Source: Prorocentrum cordatum (taxonomy: Eukaryota > Sar > Dinophyceae > Prorocentrales > Prorocentraceae). Taken from it: 21,000 nt of DNA. Below, in pieces: positions 8,289 to 16,960 of this stretch. The translations under genes were made by a program, and so were the position numbers. The notes beneath the pieces were generated by a model. It did not search any database and was not told the DNA's origin. It saw nothing but the letters and a program-made list of their open reading frames with translations. Position 1 is the stretch's first letter, and every line of letters starts with the position of its first letter. The stretch lies in assembly GCA_963575745.1 (NCBI GenBank), contig CAUYUJ010016297.1, positions 172,501 to 193,500 of the forward strand, written 5' to 3'.

Positions 8289-8528
8289 AGGAGGCCCGAC
8301 GCCCCAGGAGGGGCTCCGAGGACGGCGAACAATCGGGCTGAGAGAGCCTGAGGGCGCGTCCGGCGACGCAGTGCGCGGATTTCCACGACCAGCGAGCAGC
8401 GAGGGCGAGAGAAAAGTAAAAGGAACAGTGAGCACGATCATAGAAATATGAGGAGGAATGGACGCCAGGAGGAAGAACTGAGAATATCGCAGACGGCAAT
8501 GTTAAACAACGCAACTAACTGATCTAAA

Positions 8529-8594
8529 AACGCTAAAACAAAAACACAGCCAAAAACGCAAAACATGAATCGTGTGTTTAGCGTTCTTGGCTGT
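8529..8594. repeat. Overlapping alternative hairpins
   Basis: ACAGCCAAAAACGC (8546-8559) can pair with GCGTTCTTGGCTGT (8581-8594) with one mismatch. AACGCTAAAAC at about 8529 can instead pair with GTTTAGCGTT at about 8576-8585. The two stems overlap and so exclude each other. Confidence 0.55.
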
Positions 8595-8684
8595 TGGTTG
8601 AAACCTGAAAGAATAATGTCCAACACGCCAGATTAAAAACGGTAAAGAAAAGGCCATGGCATATTCAAGATGACCCAAGATCGG

Positions 8685-8722
<38 letters not shown>

Positions 8723-8768
8723 GCATCATCATCAGCATCAGCTCCCAGCATCATCATCATCATCATCG

Positions 8769-8835
<67 letters not shown>

Positions 8836-8850
8836 ATCACAATCATCATC
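8685..8850. repeat. CAT microsatellite
   Basis: Nearly pure CAT triplets (about 150 bp) with one CAGCTCCCAGCA interruption near 8740. Confidence 0.92.
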
Positions 8851-8919
8851 GTCAACATCAGAGAGCGTGATCCACCGCCGCTTTACTGTGGAAAATTGCC
8901 GCCCTTTTCCTTCGGAGCC

Positions 8920-9122
8920 CGGGGGTCTCCCCCCCCCCTCCGAAAATCCCCCCCCCCCTGCTGGACCCCCCCCCTTACCCCGGGCAAAACCCCCCCTCCC
9001 CTAACCCCTCCCCCCCCCCCTCCCCCACGAAAACCGGGGGGGTCACTACCGGTTCGAACCCCCCCCCCCCTCGAAAACTGGAGGGGGGGGTCACTACCAG
9101 TTCGAACCCCTCCCCCCCCTCT
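8920..9122. repeat. Left arm of an inverted module: C-tract and GGTTCGAACC units
   Basis: Tracts of seven or more C alternate with short text. Two units have the layout GAAAAC, (C/G)GG tract, TCACTACC, (G/A)GTTCGAACC, C tract (palindromic cores at 9051 and 9099). These are the reverse complement of the units at 9750-9965. GGTTCGAACC is self-complementary and matches the B-box/T-arm core of tRNA genes, but no acceptor or anticodon arms are present. Confidence 0.75.
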
Positions 9123-9134
9123 CACCGCCAGCAA

Positions 9135-9745
9135 ACGACTCCCGGTCCCTACCACTGTCCTCACCTCATCCCCCACTGTTGTTCCCAGCACCACTGTCCT
9201 CACCACCACTGTCCCCACTGGTTCCACCACCGCCCCTACTGTCCCCACCAGTGCCACCACCACTGTCGCACTGTCCCCGCTGTCCCCACCACTGTTCCCA
9301 CCACGGCTCCACTCTCCCAACTTTCTTCACGGCCCCAACCACTGCCCGACTATCCCCACTGTCCCCAGTGTCCCACTGACTCCTCTGCTGACCCACTGAG
9401 CTGTCCCACTGTTCCCACCACTGTCCCCACTGTCCCCACCACTGTCCCCACTGTACCTCTGTCCCATTGTCCCACCGCCGTCCTCGCCACCGCCTTCACC
9501 ACTGTCCCCACCACCACTGTACCCTCCACCGTCCTACTGTTTCCACCACATTCTCACTGTCCCCACACCACTGTCCCCACCACCACCGTCCCCACCACTG
9601 TCCCACTGTCCCCACTTTTCCCACCATTGTCCTCACCATTGTCCCCACCACTACCGTCCCCACCACTGTCCCCTGTCCCCACCACTGTCCCGCTGTCCCC
9701 TCACCACTGTCCCCACCACCACCGTCCCCACCACTGTCCGCACCC
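9135..9745. repeat. CCACTGTCCCCA-type minisatellite
   Basis: About 600 bp of degenerate repeats of CCACTGTCCCCA and close variants (CCACCACTGTCC, CCACCACCGTCC). Both strands are open for Pro/Thr- or Gly/Val-rich readings, which are products of the period being a multiple of three. It fills the space between the two inverted arms. Confidence 0.85.
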
Positions 9746-9749
9746 CCCC

Positions 9750-9965
9750 TCGGTTTTCGAGGGGGGGGGGGGGTTCGAACCGGTAGTGACCCCCCCCCGG
9801 TTTTCGAGTTCGAGGGGGGGGGTTCGAACTGGTAGTGACCCCCCCCCCCTTTCATGATGAACTGGGGGGGGGAGGGGTTCGAACCGGTAGTGACCCCCCC
9901 GGTTTTCCGGAGGGGGTGGGGGGGAGGGGTTCGAACCGGTAGTGACCCCCCCCGGTTTTCCGCCA
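9750..9965. repeat. Right arm of the inverted module: four GGTTCGAACC units
   Basis: Four units of G tract, GGTTCGAAC(C/T), GGTAGTGACC, C tract, CGGTTTTC (cores at about 9772, 9821, 9876 and 9928), inverted relative to the left arm at 9022-9108. Unit spacing is about 50 bp. Long G and C tracts make both strands candidates for quadruplex or i-motif structure. Confidence 0.75.
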
Positions 9966-9984
9966 GCAACGGGAGAACACGCTC

Positions 9985-10134
9985 TTTCCAACATCACCAT
10001 CGCCATGATCAGCAGCATCAACATCACAATCATCATCACCATCACCATCACCATCACCATCACCATCACCATCATCATCATCAGCAGCATCAACATCAGC
10101 ATCAGCATCATCGTCAGCATCATCTCATCAGCAG

Positions 10135-10194
<60 letters not shown>

Positions 10195-10195
10195 G

Positions 10196-10239
<44 letters not shown>

Positions 10240-10252
10240 GATCATGATCATG

Positions 10253-10297
<45 letters not shown>

Positions 10298-10298
10298 G

Positions 10299-10332
<34 letters not shown>

Positions 10333-10345
10333 GATCATCATCATG

Positions 10346-10379
<34 letters not shown>

Positions 10380-10380
10380 G

Positions 10381-10424
<44 letters not shown>

Positions 10425-10485
10425 CCATCCTCACCATCATCACCATCATCGTCATCATCCTCAACCTGGTCACGGTCGGCGTCCT
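9985..10485. repeat. CAT/TCA microsatellite
   Basis: About 490 bp, with a long pure CAT core (10135-10430) broken only by occasional ATGATCATGATC patches; the Ile, His and Met frames are repeat products. Confidence 0.93.
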
Positions 10486-10489
10486 GCGC

Positions 10490-10777
10490 ATGGCCATACT
10501 AAGCGATATCGCCCTCCTCGTCTTCATCCTCCAGCACGGCTGGCCCAGGTAACCCAGAACGAATAGCTGCATGCGCTCACGACAAGGAGTCTTTGTGATT
10601 GGTGAACGGGGAGTGCAGCGATGTTTCTCTATGCGAGACGGGTGTGGAATACATGTAGTCGCCCTTGCCTGGGACCAGAAGGCCATGCAAAAAGGCCATG
10701 TCTAACCACGCACACTCCAGCCAACCTGGACAAGATGACACGAAGATTCCTCGGGGGGGATGGACGAGCACCTGGGG
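10490..10777 (-). repeat. Fourth, gene-less copy of the HLP 3' flank
   Basis: Collinear with 1888-2170 and 173-445: CATGGCCATACTAAGCGATA, AACCCAGAACGAATAGCTGC, GTGCAGCGATGTTT, GGGTGTGGAATACATGTAGT, AACCACGCACAC, CAAGATGACACGAAGATTCC, GATGGACGAGCACCTGGGG. Homology stops at 10777, some 40 bp before where the stop codon of the gene would be, and ACG triplets begin at once. No part of the coding region is present. Confidence 0.8.
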
Positions 10778-10778
10778 A

Positions 10779-10874
10779 TAACGACGACGACCACGACCGC
10801 GACCACGACCACAACCACGACCACGACCACGACCACGACCACCACCATCACCGCCACCACCACGACGACGACGA

Positions 10875-10923
<49 letters not shown>

Positions 10924-10925
10924 CA
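10779..10925. repeat. ACG/ACC triplet microsatellite
   Basis: CGACCACGACC-type and then pure GACGAC triplets (about 10860-10923). It replaces the coding region of the fourth HLP unit. Confidence 0.9.
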
Positions 10926-11865
10926 CACCCGCACCGCTCGCGCGCCCGCGTGCGCACCCGCACCCCCACGCGCTCGATCGGTCGCCCGCCCACGCACCCC
11001 TGAGCTCGCCCTTCCAGTTGCCCGCTCGCCCGCGCGCCCGCTCGCTCGCGAGCCCCCCCGCCCGCCCTGCCCGCCCGCCAGCCCGAGCGCCCGCCTGCCA
11101 GCCAGCCCGACCGCCCGCCAGCCCGGGCGCCCTCTGCCCTCACGCCCGCCCGCCTCCGCGTGTGCCCACCCGCCCGCGCGCCCGGCGCCCGTCCGCACGC
11201 CCGCCCGCCATTTGGCGCGCCCGCCACCCAGGGCGACCGTCCGTTCGCCAACCCGCGCGCGCGCGCCCACGCAACCGCCCGCCTGAGCGCCCGCCGCTCG
11301 CCCGCCCGCCCGTTCGCCCGCACGCCCGCCGCTTGCCCGCGCGCCCGCCCTATCGCCCGCCCGCGCAACAGCTTGCGCACTCATTCGCGAGCGCGCGCGC
11401 CCGCTCGCCCGCCCGCACCGAGCCCGCAAGCGCACGCCCGCGCATCAGCTCGCTCGCGCAACCGCGCGCCCGCACGCCCGCCCGCCTGCCCGCGCGACCG
11501 CTCGCGCACCCGCCCGCCAGTGTCGCCCGCCCGCCAGCCCGCCCGCCCGCGCCCCGCCGCGCGCTCGCACGCTGGCGCCCTCGACAATCCACCTGCCCGC
11601 CCGCCCGCCAGCCCGCGCGCACGCCCGCACACCCGCTCGCGCACGCGCCCGCCTGCGTACCCGCCCGCGCGACCGCCGCCCGCACCTTTGGTGGTTCACC
11701 TGCCCGTGCGCCCGCCCGCCCGCCAACCCGCGCGCCCGCGCGCCCGCCCGCCCGCTCGCCTGCCCGCCAGCGCGACCGCTGAGCTCGCGCGATCTTTTTG
11801 CCTGCCCGCGCGACCGCCCGCCCGCCCGCCCGCGCGACTGTCCGTTCGCGCGCCCGAGGCCCCAA
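10926..11865. repeat. CCCGCC/GCGCGCCCG degenerate GC-rich repeat block
   Basis: About 940 bp of very high GC made of short GCCCGCCCG, GCGCGCCCG, GCTCGCCCG and GACCGCCCG pieces. Open frames on both strands read as Ala-Arg-Pro-Pro or Gly-Arg-Ala repeats. No start context, domain or conserved feature supports a protein, so I treat it as a satellite-like block. Confidence 0.8.
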
Positions 11866-12175
11866 ATGAATGATCAAGCATCCCACGGGAAACAGACGAA
11901 TCGGCCGAACGCTTTCGATCGTTGAGCACACTCGTCGAATAGCGCCGCCGACAACAAAATGAATGCCACCCTGCCGTATTCGTCACGCGACATCGCCTGA
12001 CAGAAACATCATGACAGTCGCCACGTGGCAGCGCACCGAAACGAACAACAATACTAGGATGTTGCCCTGGCCACGTGGCAACGCAAGAGGTGCAACGCAA
12101 CGAGAACCAACACCCACCCGTTACATGGCAACGCGGAAAGAATGGATGGACAACAACTACGTAAGATGTTTCTCC
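11866..12175. other. Short unique stretch with three GGCAACGC-type direct repeats
   Basis: CGCCACGTGGCAGCGC (about 12016), GGCCACGTGGCAACGC (about 12070) and TACATGGCAACGCGG (about 12122) are direct repeats about 53 bp apart; the first two contain the palindrome CCACGTGG, a G-box/E-box-like core. No gene is recognised. Whether they are regulatory is unknown. Confidence 0.4.
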
Positions 12176-12299
12176 ACTCGTCGACGACGACGACGACCAA
12201 GACGACGACAACGACGACAACGGCGACGACCAGGACGACGACGAAAACGACGACGACGAAGACAATGACGACGACGACGACGACGACGACGACCTGACC

Positions 12300-12330
<31 letters not shown>

Positions 12331-12375
12331 CTGCGGAGGTGGTAACGGCGACGACGACGAAAACGACGATGACGA
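12176..12375. repeat. ACG triplet microsatellite
   Basis: About 200 bp of CGA/ACG triplets with AAG, CCA and GGC variants, giving open frames in all directions. Confidence 0.9.
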
Positions 12376-13400
12376 CGGCGGCGATGACTGTGGCGGTGGG
12401 CCCGATGATAATCCACCCGCCAACGCCGGGCCAGGCGCGACCGACGCGGCCGCGGTGGCGCTGACCGCTGGGAATTCCCAGCGCGTCTCGCAGGCCGCGC
12501 TGACGCGCGGACACATCAATGCAAGTCGGTGACTCGTGTGGGCGCGGTATCATGACGACGTCGACAACGGCTGACACGACGATGATGATAGTAGCGATGT
12601 TGGCGACGATGGTACCAATGACGACGGCAAGGGCTCTGACGGCACCGATGCTGATCACGCCGATGACGATGATAGTGGCCTCGCGTCGGTGATGAAGGCG
12701 TTCGAATGATTTCGACATGCGCGCGCGGTCGACGCGCGCGGGTGGTCGGCATGGTATTCTGTTACAGGAACCGTGCCCCGCGCAAGGGCGGATGAATGAT
12801 TCCGACATGCGCGCGCGTGAGGTACGCTTGGTCGCACATGATGACATGTTGACATACATGTGGTTTGCTTGAGGTCTCGGAAGATCGTGTGCGCAGGGTT
12901 GCTTAAGAAATCATGGTGCGAAACCACTGGTCGCTATATATGTTGTCGGGGTACTCAAGTTCGAAAATCCTTAACGGAACCTAAGATGTTCAAAGGATCC
13001 GGCATGCGCGCGCGACGACGTGCGCGTGAACACTTAGCCCAATGCGCTCGCAAAAGATAATGGAAACAGATGATGTTCGAAGATGACGAAGTGCGAGCGC
13101 ATGATATATGTTTTGCAAGGGGTGAAAGGGGTCGTCGATACTAGTTGTGCTGGAATCATATGAACTCTCTGCTAGGAGGAGCGACGGGGCAGAAGAATAT
13201 GTAAATTACATTTCCCCAGGGGGCGCGGATAACCCCTGGCCTTCGGAGGGTGGTGGATCCGAATTCTGTGTCCAAAAAGGAGAAAGCATTGGGCGTACAC
13301 TATATGGTGCCCCTGATGGGGTGCAAGCCACGCGGTGCCAAATATGCTAAGCAAACAATGCGAATACGATATAGGCGAAGCTGGATATGTGGTGCAATGC
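12376..13400. other. Unique stretch without a recognised gene
   Basis: About 1 kb that retains some GACGACG triplets to 12690. It carries an 18-bp perfect palindrome at 12466-12483 and three dispersed copies of CATGCGCGCGCG (about 12715, 12806 and 13002), the first two within a larger AATGATT(T/C)CGACATGCGCGCGCG repeat. No open frame looks like a conserved protein. Confidence 0.45.
12466..12483. repeat. Perfect 18-bp palindrome
   Basis: CGCTGGGAATTCCCAGCG equals its own reverse complement. Confidence 0.8.
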
Positions 13401-13404
13401 ATAA

Positions 13405-13523
13405 ACGTACATATATATATATGCATAACTATACATATACATATATATACATACCTGTACACATATATGTATACATACATACATACATACATACATACAT
13501 ACATACATACATACATACATACA

Positions 13524-13557
<34 letters not shown>

Positions 13558-13570
13558 CACACATATATCG
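13405..13570. repeat. ATAC/TACA tetranucleotide microsatellite
   Basis: ATATAC-rich start, then about 80 bp of perfect CATA/ATAC tetranucleotides (13471-13550) and an ATATATACACACATATAT end. The Tyr-Ile-His-Thr frame is a repeat product. Confidence 0.93.
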
Positions 13571-13572
13571 TT

Positions 13573-13615
13573 TCTAGAACCATCGCGCGCGCTTCGCGCG
13601 CGCTCAGGTTCTAGA
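13573..13615. repeat. Strong interrupted hairpin ending the ATAC microsatellite
   Basis: TCTAGAACC (13573-13581) and GGTTCTAGA (13607-13615) form a perfect outer 9-bp stem; GCGCGCGC and GCGCGCGC form an inner 8-bp stem around TTC; the two stems are separated by 3-nt internal mismatches (ATC against TCA). Confidence 0.75.
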
Positions 13616-13685
13616 TGAGGTCACCGCTCAGGTGTGCCCGCGACGATTCTGACCACGAAGACGGCGGCGTGCCCGTGCATTGCAA

Positions 13686-13805
13686 ACCACGTGTTCCGGA
13701 AACGCACTCCTGGAACATGGGAACGGAGATCCCCGATCCTCATCGTTCGCACGCCATGTTCCGGAGGAGCGTTCCCGGAGCATGGAGCGCCAGTATACCA
13801 CGTGA
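13686..13805. repeat. Imperfect inverted repeat within CACGTG boundaries
   Basis: GTTCCGGAAACGCACTCC..GGAACATG (about 13692-13720) and CATGTTCCGGAGGAGCGTTC (about 13756-13775) are imperfect inverted repeats with arms of about 24 nt and a loop near 35 nt. The region is framed by CCACGTG at about 13687 and 13798. On either side are TATGTGGTGCA repeats (13384; 13820-13845). Confidence 0.5.
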
Positions 13806-13974
13806 GCTGTGTGGTGCAATATGTGGTGCAGTCTATGTGGTGTGAGCTGCTCGCACCGTCAAAACTGCGGCCAGCATGCTGCGGGCGGCCACGAGCCCGC
13901 CGCACCGGGACACGGGCCCGCCTCCCTGCGAGAGCGATATGAGGCGCCCGAGGTGGCAGCACCGTTTGGGGAAA

Positions 13975-14515
13975 ATCATCAGACGTCTGGATCTCGAGAA
14001 CGAGCGAGGATCGAGGATCGGCCAGGGCCGACGAAAGGCAGGGGTCGACGAGGAGGGATCGAATCGACGAGGATCGAGGAAGAGCGACGAGGGGTCGGGA
14101 AATCGAACCCGCCGTCGCCATACATCGAATCGGCGGAAGTCGGCAAGCAGATCGGAAGGCACAGAAATCGGCCCCCAGCGGCCCGAGCCGAGGCCTACGC
14201 AAGGAAATTCAAACCGAAACCGAATCACGAAGTCGAATCGAAATCCTCGAAATCGAATCGACTCGAATCAACGAAGTCGACATGGTTCCTGAGGGGGACA
14301 GGTCGAAGATCGACGAGACTCAGGGATGAACGAAAATCGACGAGAATCAACGAGGATCGGGGATCGACCAGAATCGTGGAGCATCAAGGATCCACAAGGC
14401 GGGAGAATCGACGAGGACCGAGGAGGCGGTACGAGAGGGAGGACCAACGAGGATCGAGGATCGACACACGAGGATCGAGGATCGACGAGGAGGGATCGAG
14501 GGTCGCGGATCCTCG
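13975..14515. repeat. GAGGATCGA/GAATCGACGA minisatellite
   Basis: Degenerate short repeats around GAGGATCGA, CGAATCGAC and ACGAGGATCG, densest at 13990-14110 and 14300-14510. Protein readings (SRIDEDRGST, DPRSSLVD) are repetitive in several frames on both strands, which points to repeat DNA and not a gene. Confidence 0.75.
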
Positions 14516-14845
14516 AGCGTTTCTGGCCCCTTGGCGTTTCTGGCCCCTTGGGCCTGTGCAGGAGAAGGAGGACTCCGAGAGACCCGCGGGGGGTCCAGAG
14601 GGGCATCTGGGAGCCTCGGACCCACTCCCTGGGCCGAACTGTCGTCGCGGGCAACATCCTTTGGTGCTCTGGGGGGGCCGAAAACGGCCACAGTTCGAAT
14701 CTCTAATAAACGAAGATTTCTGAACTCAGAATTGGCCACGCGAGCGCCTCGAGAGGGCGCGAGGTACAGGCAGAGGATCAAGGATCAACGACGGCGGCGA
14801 CTGAATAAACGGGGGAGCGGGACGAGATGGCGGAGAGGTCTGTAG
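14516..14845. other. Spacer with 17-bp direct repeat, no gene recognised
   Basis: GTTTCTGGCCCCTTGG occurs twice in tandem (14519-14553). The rest has an open frame on both strands but nothing recognisable. Confidence 0.4.
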
Positions 14846-15490
14846 AAGTCCCCAAAAGGCCCCCCAACGCCCCAAAATCCAGTCCCTTCCCATCCTCTTC
14901 CCCCTTTTTCTTCCTCTCAAGAAGCGCCTAAGACGGCCCGAGAAAGCCCCGAAGACGGCCCCAAGAGCGCTCCAGGAGCGCTCCAACTGCTTCCAAGAGA
15001 GGTCAACATGGTCCCAGACGGTCCAAGAGCGATCAAAGACACCCGAGATGGCCTCCAGATGGCCCAAGACGCCCCCGAGAGGCCTCCAAGATACGTCCCA
15101 AGAGGGTCCCTAGACGCAAAAAGCTGCTCATTTCCTTTGTTAAACGTATATGTTTCAAAAATTCGCCCTGTGGGCTGTCCGACGCTGCAAGACGGCCCAC
15201 GAGGCCCCGAAGACCGCCCCGAGACGGCCCAAGAGGCCCCCAAGACGGCCCCACGACGGCCCATGAAGGCCCCAAGACGGCCCAAGAGGTCCCCAAGACG
15301 GCCCAAGAAGGCTCCAAGACAGCACCAAGAGGGGCCCAAGAGGGCAACCAAAAATTCAGTTTTCCGCCCCCACGAGCCCCAGGGGGCCCCACGAGTGCCC
15401 CAAGAGGCCGCCGGAGGCCCCCAAGAGGCCGCCAAGACGCCCCAAGGAGCCCCCAAGAGGCCCCCCAGGAGGCCCCCCAAAGACCCCCAG
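14846..15490. repeat. CCCAAGACGGCC minisatellite, block 1
   Basis: Short repeats of GGCCCCAAGACGGCCCAAGA and variants with AGAGG. They read Pro-Lys-Thr-Ala on the plus strand and Leu-Gly-(Pro/Ala)-Ser-Trp on the minus strand. A non-repetitive AT-richer island at about 15115-15190 interrupts it. The left end carries CAGTCCCTTCCCATCCTC followed by TTCCCCC, repeated at 17097. Confidence 0.85.
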
Positions 15491-16215
15491 ACGCTTCCGT
15501 ATTGCGAGCCGCGAAACCAACTGCAATGCACTCCGCGCATACAGCCTTGCTCTTCCTCGTGAAGTGTTCACTATCTTGCTCGGCGCTAATGTGCTCGCCG
15601 GAACTGTTTCGTGCGCGCTGCGAACGTCAACTACCTCTTCACCCGTTTCGACTCATCTGCCACACCTTTCGCGATGATGCCTCGCTGATCACAGCTTCCG
15701 CACACCACTCTTGCTCCTTTCGTCTTCCGGTGGTCTTCCCCTTGGTTGCGGGTCGAAAAGCCGACCTCCCAGAAGGACACCCCGCACCCGGGTGCACAGC
15801 ACGCAAGGCGCTCGCAAAACACGCCCCAGACCACCGGCATCACGCAAACATTTGGACCCCCTACGTATCTGCCACCACCCGCGCGCGACACCGCACCCTC
15901 ATACAAGACGCCGCTGGCCACAAACTCCTGGCCTCGCAACACTCACAGAAGGGTCGGCGGATGTGGCGTAAGCCTGTAGAGTCCACGTCCGGAAGTGACG
16001 TGTTGCCGGAGGCAGGTCCGCGGATGCTGTAATGCAATGGATCCGATGTGTCCAATGCTTGCATAATTCCTATATATTGTATTGTATTACATTATTATGT
16101 CTCCCCCCCTAACCCCCCCCCCTGGAGTCGCGCCACTTCCATCGACCCTCAGGAGGAGGGCCCCTTCTGGGCCTCAAAATCTAAAAAAATCTATGGAAAA
16201 CCGATGATTTGGGCA
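15491..16215 (+). other. Non-repetitive island between minisatellite blocks; doubtful ORF
   Basis: An open plus-strand frame runs to a stop at 16032; its first ATG is at about 15526, giving roughly 168 residues. The composition is mixed (Cys- and His-rich N-terminal half, basic C-terminal half) and no domain or motif is recognised. Overlapping frames on both strands are also open, so it may be chance in GC-rich DNA. The end (16060-16130) is AT-rich followed by C tracts. I list it as a place to look, not as a supported gene. Confidence 0.2.
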
Positions 16216-16224
16216 CCTTGAGCC

Positions 16225-16820
16225 TTTTGGGGATCCAAGAGGGCCCCAAGACGGCTCCAGATGGCCCCAAGACGGCCCAAGACGGCCCTAAGACGGCCCG
16301 AGATGGCCCCAAGAGGGCCCAAAAAGAACCCAAGACGGCCCAAGAGGGCTCCAAGAGCGCCCACAAGAGCGCCTCCAGAGGCCAAAAACATAGATTTTCC
16401 TTACGTTTTTGAAAGATTTTAGCTTTCTCGCCTTTTTCGCCTCTCCGAAGCCCATGACGGCCCGAGCAGCCTCCAAGATGGCCCCAAGAAGGCCCAAGAA
16501 ACACCCAAGGGGGCCCCAAGACGGCCCCAGAGGGCCACAAGACGGCCCAAAGAGGCCCCCAAGACGGCCCAAGAAACCCCTGAGACGGCCCAAGAGGACC
16601 CCAAGAGGGCCCCAAGGCGGCCGCGAGAGGCCCCCAAGAAGTCCTCCGAAGGGGCCAAACGGCGCGAAAGCGCCCCAAGACGGCCCAAGACGCCCCCAAG
16701 AGGCCCCAAGAGGCCACCAAGAGGCCCCCAAATGGCCCCAAAAAGCCCCCCAGAGACCTCCGAAAAGTCCCCAAGAAGCCTCCAAAAGGCCCCAAAGAAG
16801 CCCCCCAAAGGCCACATAGC
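16225..16820. repeat. CCCAAGACGGCC minisatellite, block 2
   Basis: Same repeat family as 14846-15490 (GCCCCAAGACGGCC, CAAGAGGCCCC). It is also interrupted by an AT-rich island (16380-16440). The Leu-Gly-Pro-Ser-Trp frames on the minus strand run through long stretches but consist only of repeat units. Confidence 0.85.
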
Positions 16821-16960
16821 GACTGGAGTGTAATATTATTTCCCCCCCTGGACGAACTGCGGCGCAGCGCCAGCCAGGTGGAAGTTGGTCACGGCGGCGC
16901 CCATGATTAGAGCCAGCGCTGGAAGGGAAGATGGGGAGGGAGTCAAAAAAGGGGGGGAAG
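16821..16960. other. Short spacer between minisatellite blocks
   Basis: Begins TAATATTATTTCCCCCCCTGG, resembling the ATTATTATGTCTCCCCCCC junction at 16092-16110 before block 2. No gene is seen. Confidence 0.35.

Larger units (their letters stand above)
7926..8684. other. Unique AT-richer spacer without a recognised gene
   Basis: About 760 bp that is neither simple repeat nor part of the HLP unit. No open frame has recognisable protein features. It holds a 10-bp perfect inverted repeat at 8250-8288 and competing hairpins at 8529-8594, and its ends share an imperfect inverted repeat (about 8050-8076 against 8516-8542, around GTTTTAGCGT). It could be the body of a small non-autonomous element. 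Confidence 0.4.

Noticed and set aside
9051-9935. GGTTCGAACC sites as tRNA genes
   Set aside because: Only the T-arm-like core is present, without A box, anticodon arm or acceptor stem.
5431-10430. CRISPR array
   Set aside because: The repeats are trinucleotide microsatellites without spacer/repeat alternation, and the DNA is eukaryotic.
10760-11782. 340-codon Thr then Ala/Arg/Pro-rich frame
   Set aside because: A translation of the ACG microsatellite and the CCCGCC block; equally long frames exist on the other strand.
11696-12859. 387-codon minus-strand frame containing RARMS(E/K)SF repeats
   Set aside because: The repeats come from the duplicated CATGCGCGCGCG unit and the rest from ACG triplets and GC-rich repeats.
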